64,000 bases of DNA from Orientallactaga sibirica (taxonomy: Eukaryota; Chordata; Mammalia; Rodentia; Dipodidae). Of this stretch, positions 11,578 through 22,749 are shown piece by piece (position 1 is the first letter of the stretch; the number at the start of each line of letters is the position of its first letter). Made by a program: the position numbers and the translations under genes. The stretch spans positions 43,841,001-43,905,000 of the forward strand of contig JAEOAD010000012.1 of assembly GCA_036365145.1 (NCBI GenBank), written 5' to 3'. The notes under the pieces were generated by a model. That model did no database searches. It worked only from the letters and a program-made list of their open reading frames with translations, and was not told where the DNA came from.

Positions 11578-11756
11578 GGCTGGAGAGATGGCTTAGAGGT
11601 AAAGGTGTTTGCCTAAAAAGCTAAAGGATTCCAGTTCAACTCTCCAGGACCCACATAATTCAGATGCACAAAGGGGAGCATGTATCTGGAGTTTGTTTGC
11701 AGTGGCTGTAGGCCCTGGCATGCCCATTCTCTCTCTCAAATAAATGAAATATTTTT
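11578..11756 (+). mobile_element. ID-like SINE
   Basis: Starts 'gggctggagagatggctta' and ends in AAATAAATGAAAT. It is bounded by the perfect direct repeat 'aaatgatcatttt' on both sides, a clear L1-style target-site duplication. Confidence 0.92.
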
Positions 11757-12082
11757 AAATGATCATTTTGTAAATATAAAACATTACTCATTTTTTATCC
11801 TAGGATATATTTATGAGTTTAAAACTTCCAAATCCAAAGCTCAGTTTGACTGCTTCCCATGAGATACCTGTCTCACAAACTTTTTACTACTACAATTCCA
11901 TCAACAATCTGCCCACCTAAGTAATGGTATAATCTCCATTTAGTCTCTCTTGTTGTACAAAAAAAGGAAGTAATTTGAAAAACACCATGGAAGTCTCTTT
12001 TGCTGAAATTATGGGAAATTTTTTGAGAGGAAAAAAATGTTTAAATGTTTTTGAAACATGTCATCTACATTTTTTTGTGGTT

Positions 12083-12240
12083 ATTGTTTTTTGAGGTTGG
12101 GTCTCCCTGTAGCCCAGGCTGACCTGGCACTCCCTATGTAGTCTCAGGGTGGCCTCGAACTCATGGAAATCCTCCTACCTCTGCCTCCCAAGTGTTTTCC
12201 AAGTGCTGGGATTAAAGATATGTGCCACCACGCCCAGTAG
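12083..12240 (-). mobile_element. B1 SINE
   Basis: Antisense B1 with 'tagcccaggctgacctgg', 'gtagtctcagggtggcct' and 'gtgctgggattaaag'. The direct repeat 'tcatctacattttt' flanks it (12060-12073 and 12241-12254). An extra 'tgttttccaag' inside suggests a small internal duplication. Confidence 0.93.
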
Positions 12241-12254
12241 CTCATCTACATTTT

Positions 12255-13260
12255 TATACTTACTTATATAAAAGAACATAGGAAAATAAATGTGAAAATA
12301 ATACAATTGCAATGCAAACCAAGTCTCTAAAACCAAGTCTGTGAACGTTATTAGGATTGCTAGTCTAAAACTTTAGAGATGAGCAATTAAAAAATTGGAG
12401 ATACATATTGCTCAATACTCAGAAGTAGTCTAACAAAACACGTTTCCATGTTGTTTGGGTTGCCTGGTTTTATCTCATGATATTTTCTTTGTCTTTTACA
12501 TTATTCATATTAAAAGTTTCATACTTGGTAGATATTTAAATATTTTCAATTTTTACTTCTCCAAGTAACAACAAGTAACATTGTAAATATTTTAATATCT
12601 GATTTTAACATTCAAGTCAGTCAACAATAAATATTCATTGAGAGCCTAGCCTTCCTTGATAGAGTTAATTAAACCTCTGTAGAGTAGTGAAGGAAGATGG
12701 TAGTCTACTGTCCCACCACTGATAAGTGAACTGCATACCTAACTTATTTGTTTGTGTCTTTGAACAAAGAAAAGAAGGCAAGAAGAGAGTGTGTCCTGAA
12801 CAAAAGTGTGGGAGAAATGTGTATGGGGAAAGTATTCTGTTTGGGGCATGTATATTTTGTGATGCATTACATGCCCAGAATGGGATATCACCAGGAAGTT
12901 AGACCACAGAAAAAAGTATTGCTGAAGCCACATATTTATATATGTAGTTTAAAAAATGACATTTAAGTGTACTCAGTAAAAAAAAATAAATAGGAATGTT
13001 GAATTCTGGAAAATTTTATAATGAAGATTTTTAGAAGAGTAAATGTTTCCTAATAATAATGGCCCAGAAATGATTGTTTATCTCTTTTTCCTTTTTTGAA
13101 AAAAAAAATGAGATCAAGTTTTCATAGTCATGGATTATTACATTTTAATTCTGAGGTAAATTTTTACCATTTGTATAATTTTAAAGTCAGTTTTACACTA
13201 CATTGTATTACTTACAAAATTATAAAAGTTTTTCTTAGATTTAAAAAAAATTCAGGAATA
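12255..13260. other. AT-rich intergenic DNA, nothing recognised
   Basis: Short overlapping frames on both strands at 12739-12966 have no recognisable domain. No repeat was assigned. Confidence 0.4.
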
Positions 13261-13579
13261 ATTCTACCTCCAACATGATCAGGAAGGAAACACCAGCCTT
13301 CCTTCTTCACCACAACAAAATCCAGACAGCCAAGAATCAAACAATACCCTGTGAGTGCTAAAGAGTGCATTAAAGAAATTGAAGCAAAATAATGGAGGAA
13401 AACATTATCAAAATAATGGAGACTATCCATACCGAGGGAATCATTGGTGACATAAGCATAATTCTGAGGGAAGAAGTTGGAAATGCTGAGGCTATTGATG
13501 CGAGCCACATGATGGGAACCACATCTGACTGTGCAGCTGGCCCAGTGAGACCACTAGTATATATTTTTTTACTCTTAGT

Positions 13580-13788
13580 GTTTTTTTTTTGTGTGTGTGT
13601 GTTGTTGTTTGTTTTTGTTGTTTTATTTGTTTGTTTTTTGTTTTGTTTTTCGAGGTAGGGTCTCACTCCAGCCCAGGCTGACCTGGAATTCACTATGTCA
13701 TGTCAGGGTGGCCTTGAACTCATGGTGATCCTCCTACCTCTGCTTCCCACGTGCTGGAATTAAAGGCATGCACCACCACGCCCAGCTC
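13580..13788 (-). mobile_element. B1 SINE with expanded GT/T-rich tail
   Basis: Antisense B1 preceded by a long T/GT-rich tail (13580-13650). The body contains 'gcccaggctgacctggaat', 'ccttgaactcatggtgatc' and 'ggcatgcaccaccacgccc'. The flanks 'ttttactcttag' and 'ttttattcttag' are probably the target-site duplication. Confidence 0.92.
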
Positions 13789-14094
13789 TTTTTTATTCTT
13801 AGTTTTATTCATTTTCCCCACAGGAGTAAGACACAACCTTGCCTACCAGGGAAATCAGTAAGGAAGGCACTAGATACTAAATCATGAAATAAATGAAGAT
13901 CTGAAAAGACTGAGCCATAATTGAAAGGCTTTCAACAGTGAAAAATCCATGACCTGTGATTTAATGGTTCAATACATTTGAACACTGTATAATGCCAATC
14001 AGTCAGGAATTATTTCAAAAACTGAGTAGAAGAAAACTCCCAACTCATTTTAAGAGGTCAGCATTATTACCCTGCCTCCGAAACCAGAATGGAA

Positions 14095-14345
14095 GGAACT
14101 CGGAAGAAAATTCAGTTGGTGAAGTACTTGCATTATAATTATGAGGATCTGAGTTCAATACCGAGAATCCATGTTAAAAAAAAAAAAAAGCCAGGTGTGT
14201 GGCATCCTTGTAATCCAAGTGCTAGGAAGACAGGTTGGTCCCTGGAGCTCACCATCCAACCAGCAATCTAGCCTAACTTGCAAGATCCAGACAAGTAAGG
14301 GACCCTACCTCAAGTAAAGATGAATGAAACGTGAGGATATTTGGT
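14095..14345 (+). mobile_element. B2/B3-like SINE
   Basis: It has the tRNA-derived head 'cagttggtgaagtacttgc', the linker 'gaggatctgagttcaatac', an internal A run and 'gccaggtgtgtggcatcc'. It then reads 'ccctggagctcaccatcc' and a late 'gaccctacctcaag'. This order matches the rodent B2/B3 family. It is diverged, so an old copy. A GA-rich microsatellite follows at 14347-14392. Confidence 0.75.
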
Positions 14346-14399
14346 ATGAGAGAGAGAGAGAAAGAATGAGAGACAGAGAGACAGAGAGAGAAGAAAATT

Positions 14400-16084
14400 A
14401 GTCAAACATTCATGATAAAAATGGATATGTATGTTCTTAACAAAGAATAAGAAGCATAAGTTCAAGAGTATTCTAAAAAGACACTATACTATGACCAAAT
14501 GGAATTTGTCCTGGGGTTCAAGCGTGGTTTAGTACATACAAATTTATAAGTGTAATTTGCTACATAAAGAAAATGAAAGGCAAAATGATATTCTCACATC
14601 AATAACAAAAAGGCTTCCAATAAAATTCAACTTGTTTTCATGATAAAAAGTCAACTAAGTACTTATAGAAGTAGAGCATTTCACCATGAAAAGTTTATAT
14701 ATTACAATACTATAACATCAAAGTTAATAGTGAAAAGTTGAAAGCTTTTTCTCTGAAATCATAAACAAGATGAAGATGCCCACTCTGATCATTTCTATTC
14801 AACAATGTACCTTTTACCCCATATCTTTGAGTTTAATCAGCCAAGATTCTTGAAAATATTAATAACACTATATGACTGAACATGTACAAATGTTTTTGCA
14901 AATAATTCTCTAAATGGAATATTTTTAAGATAGCACTCACATTGTATTTGACATTACAAATAATGTAGATGTGACTCATGGTATATGCTTAAGTTTCATG
15001 AAAATATTTGTAATTTTGTCTGTGCCATTTTCACATCTCTATATTATGGTATCTCTGGAGAAGCAATATCTTATAGCTACCACGGGGTTACTGTACTAGA
15101 AGTCCCAGTCAAAACATTAGGCAAGACAAAAGTAATAACATGTATATCAATCAAAGTATTTTTTCTTTATTTGCAGATGATAAAGTCTTTCAGATAAAAT
15201 GAAAGGTTATGTTGAAAAGGAGAAAATAAGTAAATACAGTGCATTTTAAACTCAGCATACAAAAATCAGTTCCTATCCATTATTATGAAATTGTTGAAAA
15301 GTAATCAAAAAACAATCAGTGGTAATATCTACAAAAATCAAATGCTCAAGAACATATTCAATCAACTGACAGACTCCTATACAAAGTAAAATATAAAACA
15401 CTGATGAAACTAATTGAGGAAAGTACAAATAAATGAAAATATAGCCTTTGTTTACAAACTTGTAATGTTATTAAGATCCATGTTCTCCAAAACAATAAAT
15501 AGGTCACATGCACTCAGTATTAAAACTCCAAGGAACATATTTCAAAAAATATGAAAAATGTACTCAAAACATCTGTGAAATTACTAAACACTTTAAATAC
15601 TCAGTGCAGAACAAAAAGAACCAACTCAGAAGGCAATAATTAACTGATAGAAAATGTACTCTGAATCTGGAGAAATTAAAACATTGTACACTAGGATCCA
15701 AATAAACAGACTTATACTCCAAAGGACAGATTGGAGACCTCAGAAATATACTCATACATTATATTTAATTTATGTTAAGAACCCAGAATACACAAAGATG
15801 TATTTTCTCTTATCTAAACAGTGCAGGGGAGACTTGATATCCATAAGCAGAACAATGATGTGAGAGGCTTTTCTTATAGTAGATGCAAAAATCAATTCAG
15901 TATTTATTATTAAACATTCAAACAAAAGCAAAACTAGCAGAAGAAACAATTCTGAGAAATTACTATGATAGTGATCTGGGTAAGGATACCCAGTACCTAG
16001 ACAGTGAAAGCATAAAATAGAGAAATGTTCCAGCCCTCAAGAGTCTAAGGTAGGAGGATGCCAAAAGTTCAAGAACAGGTTTTG
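14400..16084 (+). pseudogene. Old L1 ORF2 relic, reverse transcriptase part
   Basis: The plus strand follows the nucleotide order of mammalian L1 ORF2. There is a 'gaccaaatggaatttgtc' block, a stretch equivalent to the RT active-site region ('ctttatttgcagatgataaag' near 15165), then 'agcatacaaaaatcagtt' near 15255. Stop codons and indels occur throughout, so nothing is translatable. The relic is interrupted by the MaLR element at 16090 and resumes after 18110. It is far older than the MaLR insertion. Confidence 0.75.
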
Positions 16085-16089
16085 GTAGA
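16085..16089 (+). repeat. Target-site duplication of MaLR element 1 (left)
   Basis: GTAGA directly before the TGTGGTAG terminus; the matching copy is at 18106-18110. A 5-bp duplication is normal for ERV-L/MaLR integration. Confidence 0.9.
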
Positions 16090-16486
16090 TGTGGTAGTTT
16101 GAATATATGTCCCCCAATATATTCAGTGTTTTATTAGTTATAGTTTGCATCTGCAATCACCTTGCTAGAGGCAATGTCACTGGGGGCCAATCTTAAGGTA
16201 TTAATGGTGTGGGTTTGAGATTCCATTGTAAAGATATGCAAATGTGCCTAGCAGGAGTTCCTGAAGTGTGCTGTGTGACCTTTTGGCTGTAGTTTTTGCT
16301 CTGTGTGCTGTGGTGGCTGGTTGGTTTCTCTCTCTGTCTCTGCTTGGCCCTGTGGAGAGCAGGCCGCCTTTCTTGCCATTATGGAACTTCCCCTGGATCT
16401 GTAAGCTTCAATAAATAATATTCCTTCCTCCATAACTGTGCCCGGTCTGGAAGTTCATCTCAGTGAACCTGAAGCTGTCTGCTACA
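16090..16486 (+). mobile_element. MaLR element 1, 5' LTR
   Basis: A 397-bp LTR running from TGTGGTAG to GCTACA. It contains AATAAATAAT near 16412, a plausible polyadenylation signal. A candidate primer-binding site starts six bases after it. The LTR matches the 3' LTR at 17720-18105 apart from a few substitutions and indels. Confidence 0.93.
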
Positions 16487-17719
16487 GTACAGTGGTACCG
16501 AGGAGTGTGGGGTGAGATGAACCTGACAGTGTGGATATTCATCTTTTGGAACCTTTGTTTTGGAGGAATGGGCATGGACTTGGTGCTTGCAACTGAAGAT
16601 GCCTTCTGGAGTGGTAAGCCAAGTTTTATGCACTATTCTGATGAGAGTTTCAGAATGCTAAGTGCAGATAGTACTGAACTTCGAGGCTTGGCTTATGAGG
16701 TTTCTAAGGGGAAGGAAAGACTGCAGAGGACTTTGTTGGAACTGGGCTACTGGCATAAGGGATGGCTACGTTCTGCTATCCAGGCCCAGAAAGTTTGATC
16801 AAACTTAAATTTGTAATGGACTGATGTGCTTGGCTAAAGATATCGGTCTGAGATTTTAAGATTTTAAGTTGGAAAACCTAAAGCAAGTTAAAAGCAGAGG
16901 CACTGAGACTGGTTTTAGGTTACTGGAGCTTCTATTGTCAACGCATTAGCAATCTTAAGGAAGGTGGAAGGAAGGTGGCCTGACTTGATTTATATTAAAA
17001 CAATGGAGAGGATGCCTGAGGAAAGACTGTTAAAAATGCAAATTCTTGGAAAGAGCTGACTGGAGAAGGAACCTGATTTTCAAGGCTATGATTTATTTTG
17101 TCCCTGGATTAAGAATATGGCTGTGTCCTGCACACCTGGTATTAGTTTTGGAAATATGAAAAATGCATAGAATGGTCATGAATTGCACACGGTTCCAGGA
17201 GCCGCTGCTGAGATGCGGCATGAGGCAGGGCATGAAGTCCCTGAGGAATAGGCTGGAAGAGCCTTTTGGAAGATGGACCATGGTTTGCATGGAGACCTGA
17301 ATTTGTTTTGGATATACCAGGACTGTGCAAAAGGGCTACCATGGAGTTCAGTGTTGGCATGGGATGAAAGTTTTCCCTGGCGATTCTGCCCAGCTGGAGG
17401 GGTGGAATTTGAAAACCTGGAGACTGTTAGTCTCTGGTTATATTGAACTTGAACTGCAGAAGTTTGATGACTGCTGATGGTGGTTGAGTTTGCATTATTC
17501 TAGTCTCTCCTTGCTATGCCTTATACCAGTTAAAATCTTTACTCTGTGCCTTTACATGTTAAAAGTATTTAACTTTGTTTGATTTTACAGGACTCACTAT
17601 CTTAAGTTGATCAAGACTGTGAGAACCTTTGAAATTGGACTGAGTACAATTTACAATGTGTGATAGTTATAAATCTATTGGGGGCCAGGAGCTAAATATA
17701 TGGGGGGCCAGAGGTGGAA
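16487..17719 (+). mobile_element. MaLR element 1, internal region
   Basis: About 1.2 kb of non-coding interior, the usual size for MaLR. The primer-binding-site-like 'tggtaccgaggagtgtgggg' at 16493 resembles the complement of a tRNA-Leu 3' end with a few changes. A polypurine stretch ('ggggggccagaggtggaa') abuts the 3' LTR. The 111-codon frame at 16463-16798 is present, slightly altered, in element 2 but has no retroviral domain that I recognise. MaLR elements depend on ERV-L proteins supplied in trans. Confidence 0.9.
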
Positions 17720-18105
17720 TGTGGTAGTTTGAATATATGTCCCCCAATATATTCAGTGTTTTATTAGTTATAGTTTGCATCTGCAATCACCTTGCTAGAG
17801 GCAATGTCACTGGGGGCTGTTCTTAAGGTATGGGTTTGAGATTCCATTGTAAAGATATGCAAATGTGCCTAGCAGGAGTTCCTGAAGTGTGCTGTGTGAC
17901 CTTTTGGCTGTAGTTTTTGCTCTGTGTGCTGTGATGGCTGGTTGGTTTCTCTCTCTCTCTGCTTGGCCCTGTGGAGAGCAGGCTGCTTCTCTTGCCATTA
18001 TGGAACTTCCCCTGGATCTGTAAGCTTCAATAAATAATATCCCTTCCTCCATAACTGTGCCCAGTCTGGAAGTTCATCTCAGCGAACCTGAAGCTGTCTG
18101 CTACA
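17720..18105 (+). mobile_element. MaLR element 1, 3' LTR
   Basis: A 386-bp LTR with the same termini as the 5' LTR, lacking about 11 bp near 17825 relative to it. It is followed by GTAGA at 18106-18110. Confidence 0.93.
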
Positions 18106-18110
18106 GTAGA

Positions 18111-18649
18111 GATTGAGTTCCAGGTAAGCCTTGGCTAAATTAAGACTCTGCCTTAAATGAAAAATCAAATCAAAATCACAGTGAGATCATACCACATACC
18201 TACTACAGGTATTATTTAGCCAAAATCAAGGATAACAAATATTGTTGAAGCTATTAAGGAGACTTGTGCACTTTCTTGGTGGATACATAAATTACTACAG
18301 CTATTTTAAAAAGCAGAAATCAAGGGGCTCCAAAAATACAAACCAACACATGTGTAAACAAGCAATTCCAGAATAAGATGCATATCCTAATGATATGATT
18401 TCAGTATAAAGTGACAGATACAGCCCCATACTCATTCTTGCACCATTCACAGTAATCAAAATACAGTATCAACCAAAGTGTCCATTATTATTTGAATGAA
18501 TTATGACATGTGGTATATCTGGAAAGTCAAATATTGTTCAGCCCTAAGTGAAAGAAATCTCATCATTGAGCCAACATTATTGAACTTGGAGAACATTATA
18601 TGAAGTGGAAATAGCCATATACGAAAAGGAAAATATCATGTGATATTAC
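18111..18649 (+). pseudogene. Old L1 ORF2 relic, C-terminal part
   Basis: Continues the L1 of 14400-16084 past the MaLR insertion. The text matches the 3' portion of L1 ORF2: 'aatcaaaatcacagtgag', 'cttgtgcactttcttggtgg', 'aaccaaagtgtccatta'. It is full of stops. A composite SINE interrupts it at 18650, and L1-like 3' sequence seems to continue to about 19560. Confidence 0.75.
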
Positions 18650-18975
18650 TTTTTTAAATTTTTTTAAGATAGTGTCCTGCTCTAGCTAACCTGGATTTCA
18701 CTATATAGTCTCAGATTGGCCTTGAGCTCACAGTAATCCTCCTAACCCAGCATCCCAAGTGTTGAGATTAAAGGTGTGTGCCACTACTCCAGGAAGAGAG
18801 AAAGGGAGAGAGCAAGAATAAATGAGTGTGCTAGGGTCTCTAGCCACTGCAAATGAACTCCAGATACATGTGCCACCTTGTGCATCTGGCTTTACATAGA
18901 TACTAGGGAACTGAACTCTGGTCCCTAGGCTTTGCAGGCAAACACCTTAACTACTGAGCAATCTATCAAGCTCAT
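18650..18975 (-). mobile_element. ID-B1 composite SINE
   Basis: Read on the minus strand, an ID-like part (18975 to 18797) is followed by a B1 part (18796 to 18650). This is the same order as the composite at 11120-11446. There is a purine-rich linker ('gaagagagaaagggagagag') but no poly-A separator. Divergence from consensus is moderate. Confidence 0.8.
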
Positions 18976-19560
18976 GATCCCATTTATTCTATGTGCAATA
19001 TAACAAGCGTGACCTCATAAACAAAGTTAAAGTGATGATTATCAGAAGAAGGGGATAGTCAAACACTTTGTAAAACTCTTGAAAAATTAAATATACAATT
19101 GCCATATGGTTCAGAAATTTTTCTAGTAAAACTACATATGATATACCTGTAAGCATAATGTTCAAGATATACCTTTATGTAAGTATTCATAGTAATTACT
19201 CATAAAGAGCTAAACAGTAAAACCCTCAATTTCCACCAACAAATAAATGTTTAACTACATTTCTAGTACAGGTAATATAAATAAATAAAGCAACATACAC
19301 TCAGAAGCATTTAGTTAAACAGGATAAATTACATCCAAATGACTAAAAATAGTATGAATTTATTATACCTTAAAATATACAAAATAATTCAGTAATGGCA
19401 GCGAATTGACAGTTGTCTGGGATTGGATAGTGAGGAGGTAGAATGCTTTTGATGATCATGATGTGCTGAGTGCCTACAAATAAGAGACATATAGAAATAG
19501 AGCTAATATCACAGTGGACATTAATTATAAGTGAATCCAAAAGACAGGCTTTAAAATACA
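18976..19560 (+). pseudogene. Probable L1 3' remnant
   Basis: Likely the end of the old L1: 'ttattctatgtgcaatata' after the SINE, then the 'ggatagtgaggaggtagaatg' type of purine-rich text. Boundaries are weak and there is no coding content. Confidence 0.4.
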
Positions 19561-20074
19561 GTCTTTTGTATGGAGAATGTGAGGCTGAACATTGTTTCTT
19601 TAAAAAAAAACAAATATTTTAGAACATATTAGGGCCATACTTTGATGATTAAGTAAGATGCTGGAAGTGTTTTTTTTTTTTTTTATGTTTCATATGTAAC
19701 ATCCATAAATGATTATTCCATAATAATTATAAAGACATAGAAATCATATTCTGTGCAAACTAGCATGTGCACATGTTAGGTATACATATGGGAAGATGCA
19801 AAAGAAAAACAGAGAGGAAAGAAAAAGCATAAGAAATGAAAACAGATGTGTTAATATAGAACTAAATTTTGCTTAGTATTCATTGGTTGAAAATTAAAAA
19901 TTCCAACATGTAAATGATGAATAAAGAACTACATCAATTTTTACTACATAATATAAGACCAACTACAGAGTTATATAGTTTAAGAATTCTAACAACTACT
20001 TACTATTTTCTACATTTTATTATTAAATGTTTGTTTTTTAATTGTCCATAAAGTTACTTTTCTTTGCTCAATAT
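19561..20074. other. AT-rich intergenic DNA, nothing recognised
   Basis: Nothing assignable. It holds a pure T run near 19668-19684. Confidence 0.4.
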
Positions 20075-20303
20075 TTTATTTATTGCTTATTTATGAGGGA
20101 GGAAACGAGGGAAAGAAAGAAAGAGAAAAAGAGAGAAATAATAGATGTGTAGGTATACCAGGACCTCCTGACATTGCTAAAAAACTCCAGATGCATGTAC
20201 CCTTTGTTCATCTGATTTATGTGTGTCCTGAGGATTTGAACTGAGGATGTCAAACTTTGCAAGCAAGTGCCTTTAACCACTGAGCAATTTCTCCACCCCC
20301 CCT
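20075..20303 (-). mobile_element. ID-like SINE, diverged
   Basis: Antisense copy. The TTTATTTATT tail complement and a GAAAGA-rich tract are followed by 'ctccagatgcatgtaccc', 'gcaagcaagtgcctttaac' and 'gagcaatttctccaccc'. It is an older copy than most here. Confidence 0.82.
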
Positions 20304-20869
20304 AAAGTTACTTTGTATCTGTCCAGAAATTGCAGAAGTTGAAATATTCACAAACATGAGTTCTTAAACTTAATAGTTATAACCTTAGGCCAATACATTT
20401 AATGTGTGAATGCCAGTCTAATTGTCTGTAAATTGAAAAATAAGAAGGTGTGTTTGCATTTACAGTTTGGAGGGTAACTTTGAGCTTCAATTTTACTTTT
20501 TTTATGTTTAGATATTATGACAAATTTCAAGTTAGGCTTATATTTAATACCTATACAGGTATGTATATTAAATTATGAAAGAATTATCTTTAGTTTCCTT
20601 CTCTTTCTCATCACTTTTCTTTTCCTTCCTTGCTAGATTGCTTTTGTTTGCTACTGCCTTCCTCCATTTCTTCCTTCCTTCCTTTGATGCTTGTTTAGTG
20701 TCTCACTTTATAAGCTAGAATAGCCTGGAAACTCAGTACATATGCTAGTTCACAATGAATTTGCTATCCTCCTGCCTCAGTCTTCTGAAAGGTGGTGTTA
20801 CAAGAGTGTATCACCATATGAGCTTTGGGGAAAAAAAAAAAAGGTTCTTGACATTTATCTTGACAAAGA

Positions 20870-20870
<1 letters not shown>

Positions 20871-20913
<43 letters not shown>
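20871..20913 (+). repeat. (TG)n microsatellite
   Basis: About 21 uninterrupted TG units. It produces CV/TH repeat peptides in short frames that are not genes. Confidence 0.98.
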
Positions 20914-20916
<3 letters not shown>

Positions 20917-20997
20917 TAGTAGAAGCACAGAAAAGTAAGAAAAAACAGATAAGAGGGGTTGCCTCAAAAGCCTAAAAAGATTAAAAATATTTTAAAA

Positions 20998-21182
20998 GGG
21001 CTGGAGAGGTGACTTAGCAGTTAAAGTGCTTGTCTGCAGAGCCTAAGAATGCATGTTAGATTCTCCAGGTCTCACATAAGCCATATGCACAGTGAAGTAA
21101 ACACATAGTGTTGCACATGCACAAAAGGGAGCACATGAGGAGTCTGGAGTTTGTTTGCAGCAGGTGAAGGCCCTGACACATG

Positions 21183-21241
<59 letters not shown>

Positions 21242-21260
21242 TCTCAAATAAATAATTATT
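20998..21260 (+). mobile_element. ID-like SINE with long (CT)n
   Basis: Begins 'gggctggagaggtgactta' and ends in AAATAAATAATTATTT. The (CT)n tract at 21186-21245 is nearly perfect, which suggests a young or recently slipped copy. Confidence 0.92.
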
Positions 21261-21261
21261 T

Positions 21262-22080
21262 ATTTATTATTATTTTTGTATTAGTTATGGACCTACTCAT
21301 TATGTAAACAGCACATGTTAGTACCATCCTTACTTTCATCCCTGCCCCCCCAAGGGGCCCTCCTTGTTGGGGATGCCTATTATCCCAATGGGAATTGTGG
21401 GTCATGCATTGTGGAGGTAGCCATCAGTTATGGGGAAGAAGCAATGTCTCTGTGCATAATGTCCCAACTTGTGGCTCTAACAATATTTCCGCCCCCTCTT
21501 CCACAAATTTCTCTGAGCCATGTTGGGTTCGTTTCAGGCCTACTTCAGTGATGGGCTCTTGGGTACCTCTATGTCTCTGAATTTCTGGTTTGGTAAGTGT
21601 TGAGTGTCCTCTGTGTCTATCTCTTTCACTTTTGTGCTGATATCAGGTTCACCAAGAAAGCAGCACTTTTGCTCACTTCCCCAGTTCCTCTATGGTTTCA
21701 TCTTGGGCCCTGATGAGGTATGATGGGCTGATTCCCTCCTCAGGTTCCGCGTCCATCTGAACAAGAGAAGCAGATTCTCCAATGGAGAGTCAAGTCAGCA
21801 CCAGTTAAACGGGATAACAATTGTTAGTTTAGAGAGAATTTAATAGGTGTAGGCACTCTTGTAATCCAAGATTGGTGGGAGCTTGATATTGGGGAGTGAA
21901 CTCATGATTTCGATATGATTCTGACTTGTTTCCCAGTTCCAGCTATGGGTTCCTTTCCACTGAGTAGATCTCTTAGCCAATCCAACAGCAATTGGTCACC
22001 CACTATGGCTGTGTGCTACATGAGCTTCTGGGGAAAAATGGCCAGCATCTGTCTGAGCAACTTGAGGTCTTTAAGCTACT
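21262..22080 (-). mobile_element. L1 3' UTR fragment
   Basis: Antisense L1 3' end. The A-rich terminus complement is at 21250-21290. It continues through 'gtcatgcattgtggaggtag', 'ttctccaatggagagtcaag' and 'ccactatggctgtgtgctac'. It matches the copies at 34205-34954/37215 and 41262. No ORF2 sequence follows, so the copy is 5'-truncated in its 3' UTR. Confidence 0.72.
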
Positions 22081-22181
22081 AAGAAACAACTTGATGTGAT
22101 TTTTTTTTTCAAAAGCAAAAGCTTCTGCACAACAACAGGAATGGTGTGGGAAAAGATACCCTGCAAAATAGGAGAAATAGG

Positions 22182-22372
22182 TTTGGAGAGATGGCTTACC
22201 AGTTAAAGCACATGCCTGTAAAACCAAAGGACCCAGGTTCAATTCCCCAATACCCATCTAAGTCAGATGCACAGAGTAGTGCATGCATCTGGAGTTTGAT
22301 TGCAGTGTCTGGAGGCCCTGGCACACCCATTTTCTCTCTCTCTCTCTCTCTCTCTGCCTTTTTCTTTCTTTA
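22182..22372 (+). mobile_element. ID-like SINE
   Basis: Starts 'ggtttggagagatggctta'. A (CT)n tract lies at 22331-22354. The flanks 'aaaataggagaaat' and 'aaagcaggagaaat' look like a target-site duplication. Confidence 0.88.
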
Positions 22373-22559
22373 TACAAAGCAGGAGAAATATTGCCTATTA
22401 TATATCTTTTACAGTATATGTGATGAGGAGTTAATATTCAAAATATTAAAAAGCCCTCATTTTCAAGAAAACAATAACCTAATTAAAATGAAATATTTAA
22501 AAAGAAGATATACAAATGGCCAATGAGAGTATAATGAAAAGGTTCAAAACACTAATTGC

Positions 22560-22732
22560 AGCAGGGAGTGGTGGCACATGCCTTTAACCCCAGTACTCAA
22601 GAGGCAGAAGTAGGAGAATCACCATGAGTTCAAGGCCACCCTAAGACTTCATAGTGAATTCCAGGTCAGCCTGAGCTAGAGTGAAACCTTACCTCAAAAC
22701 AAAACAAAATAAAAAAAACAAAAACAAAAACA
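22560..22732 (+). mobile_element. B1 SINE
   Basis: Sense B1: 'gtggtggcacatgcctttaa', 'ggccaccctaagacttcat', 'aattccaggtcagcctgagc', then an A-rich (CAAAA)n tail. It is flanked by 'aaacactaattgc' and 'aaacactaactgc'. Confidence 0.93.
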
Positions 22733-22749
22733 AAAAACACTAACTGCCC

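Noticed and set aside
13262..13560. Overlapping frames on both strands that suggested a coding exon
   Set aside because: No recognisable domain, no consistent splice sites, and part of each frame is B1 tail. AT-rich chance frames are likely.
16463..16798. 111-codon frame, with a relative of 93 codons at 35372-35653
   Set aside because: Lies in the MaLR interior, normally non-coding. No retroviral domain was recognised, and two copies of one repeat give no independent evidence of coding.
20742..20975. Frames with Cys-Val or Thr-His repeats here and at 33057-33349
   Set aside because: Direct translation of (TG)n microsatellites.
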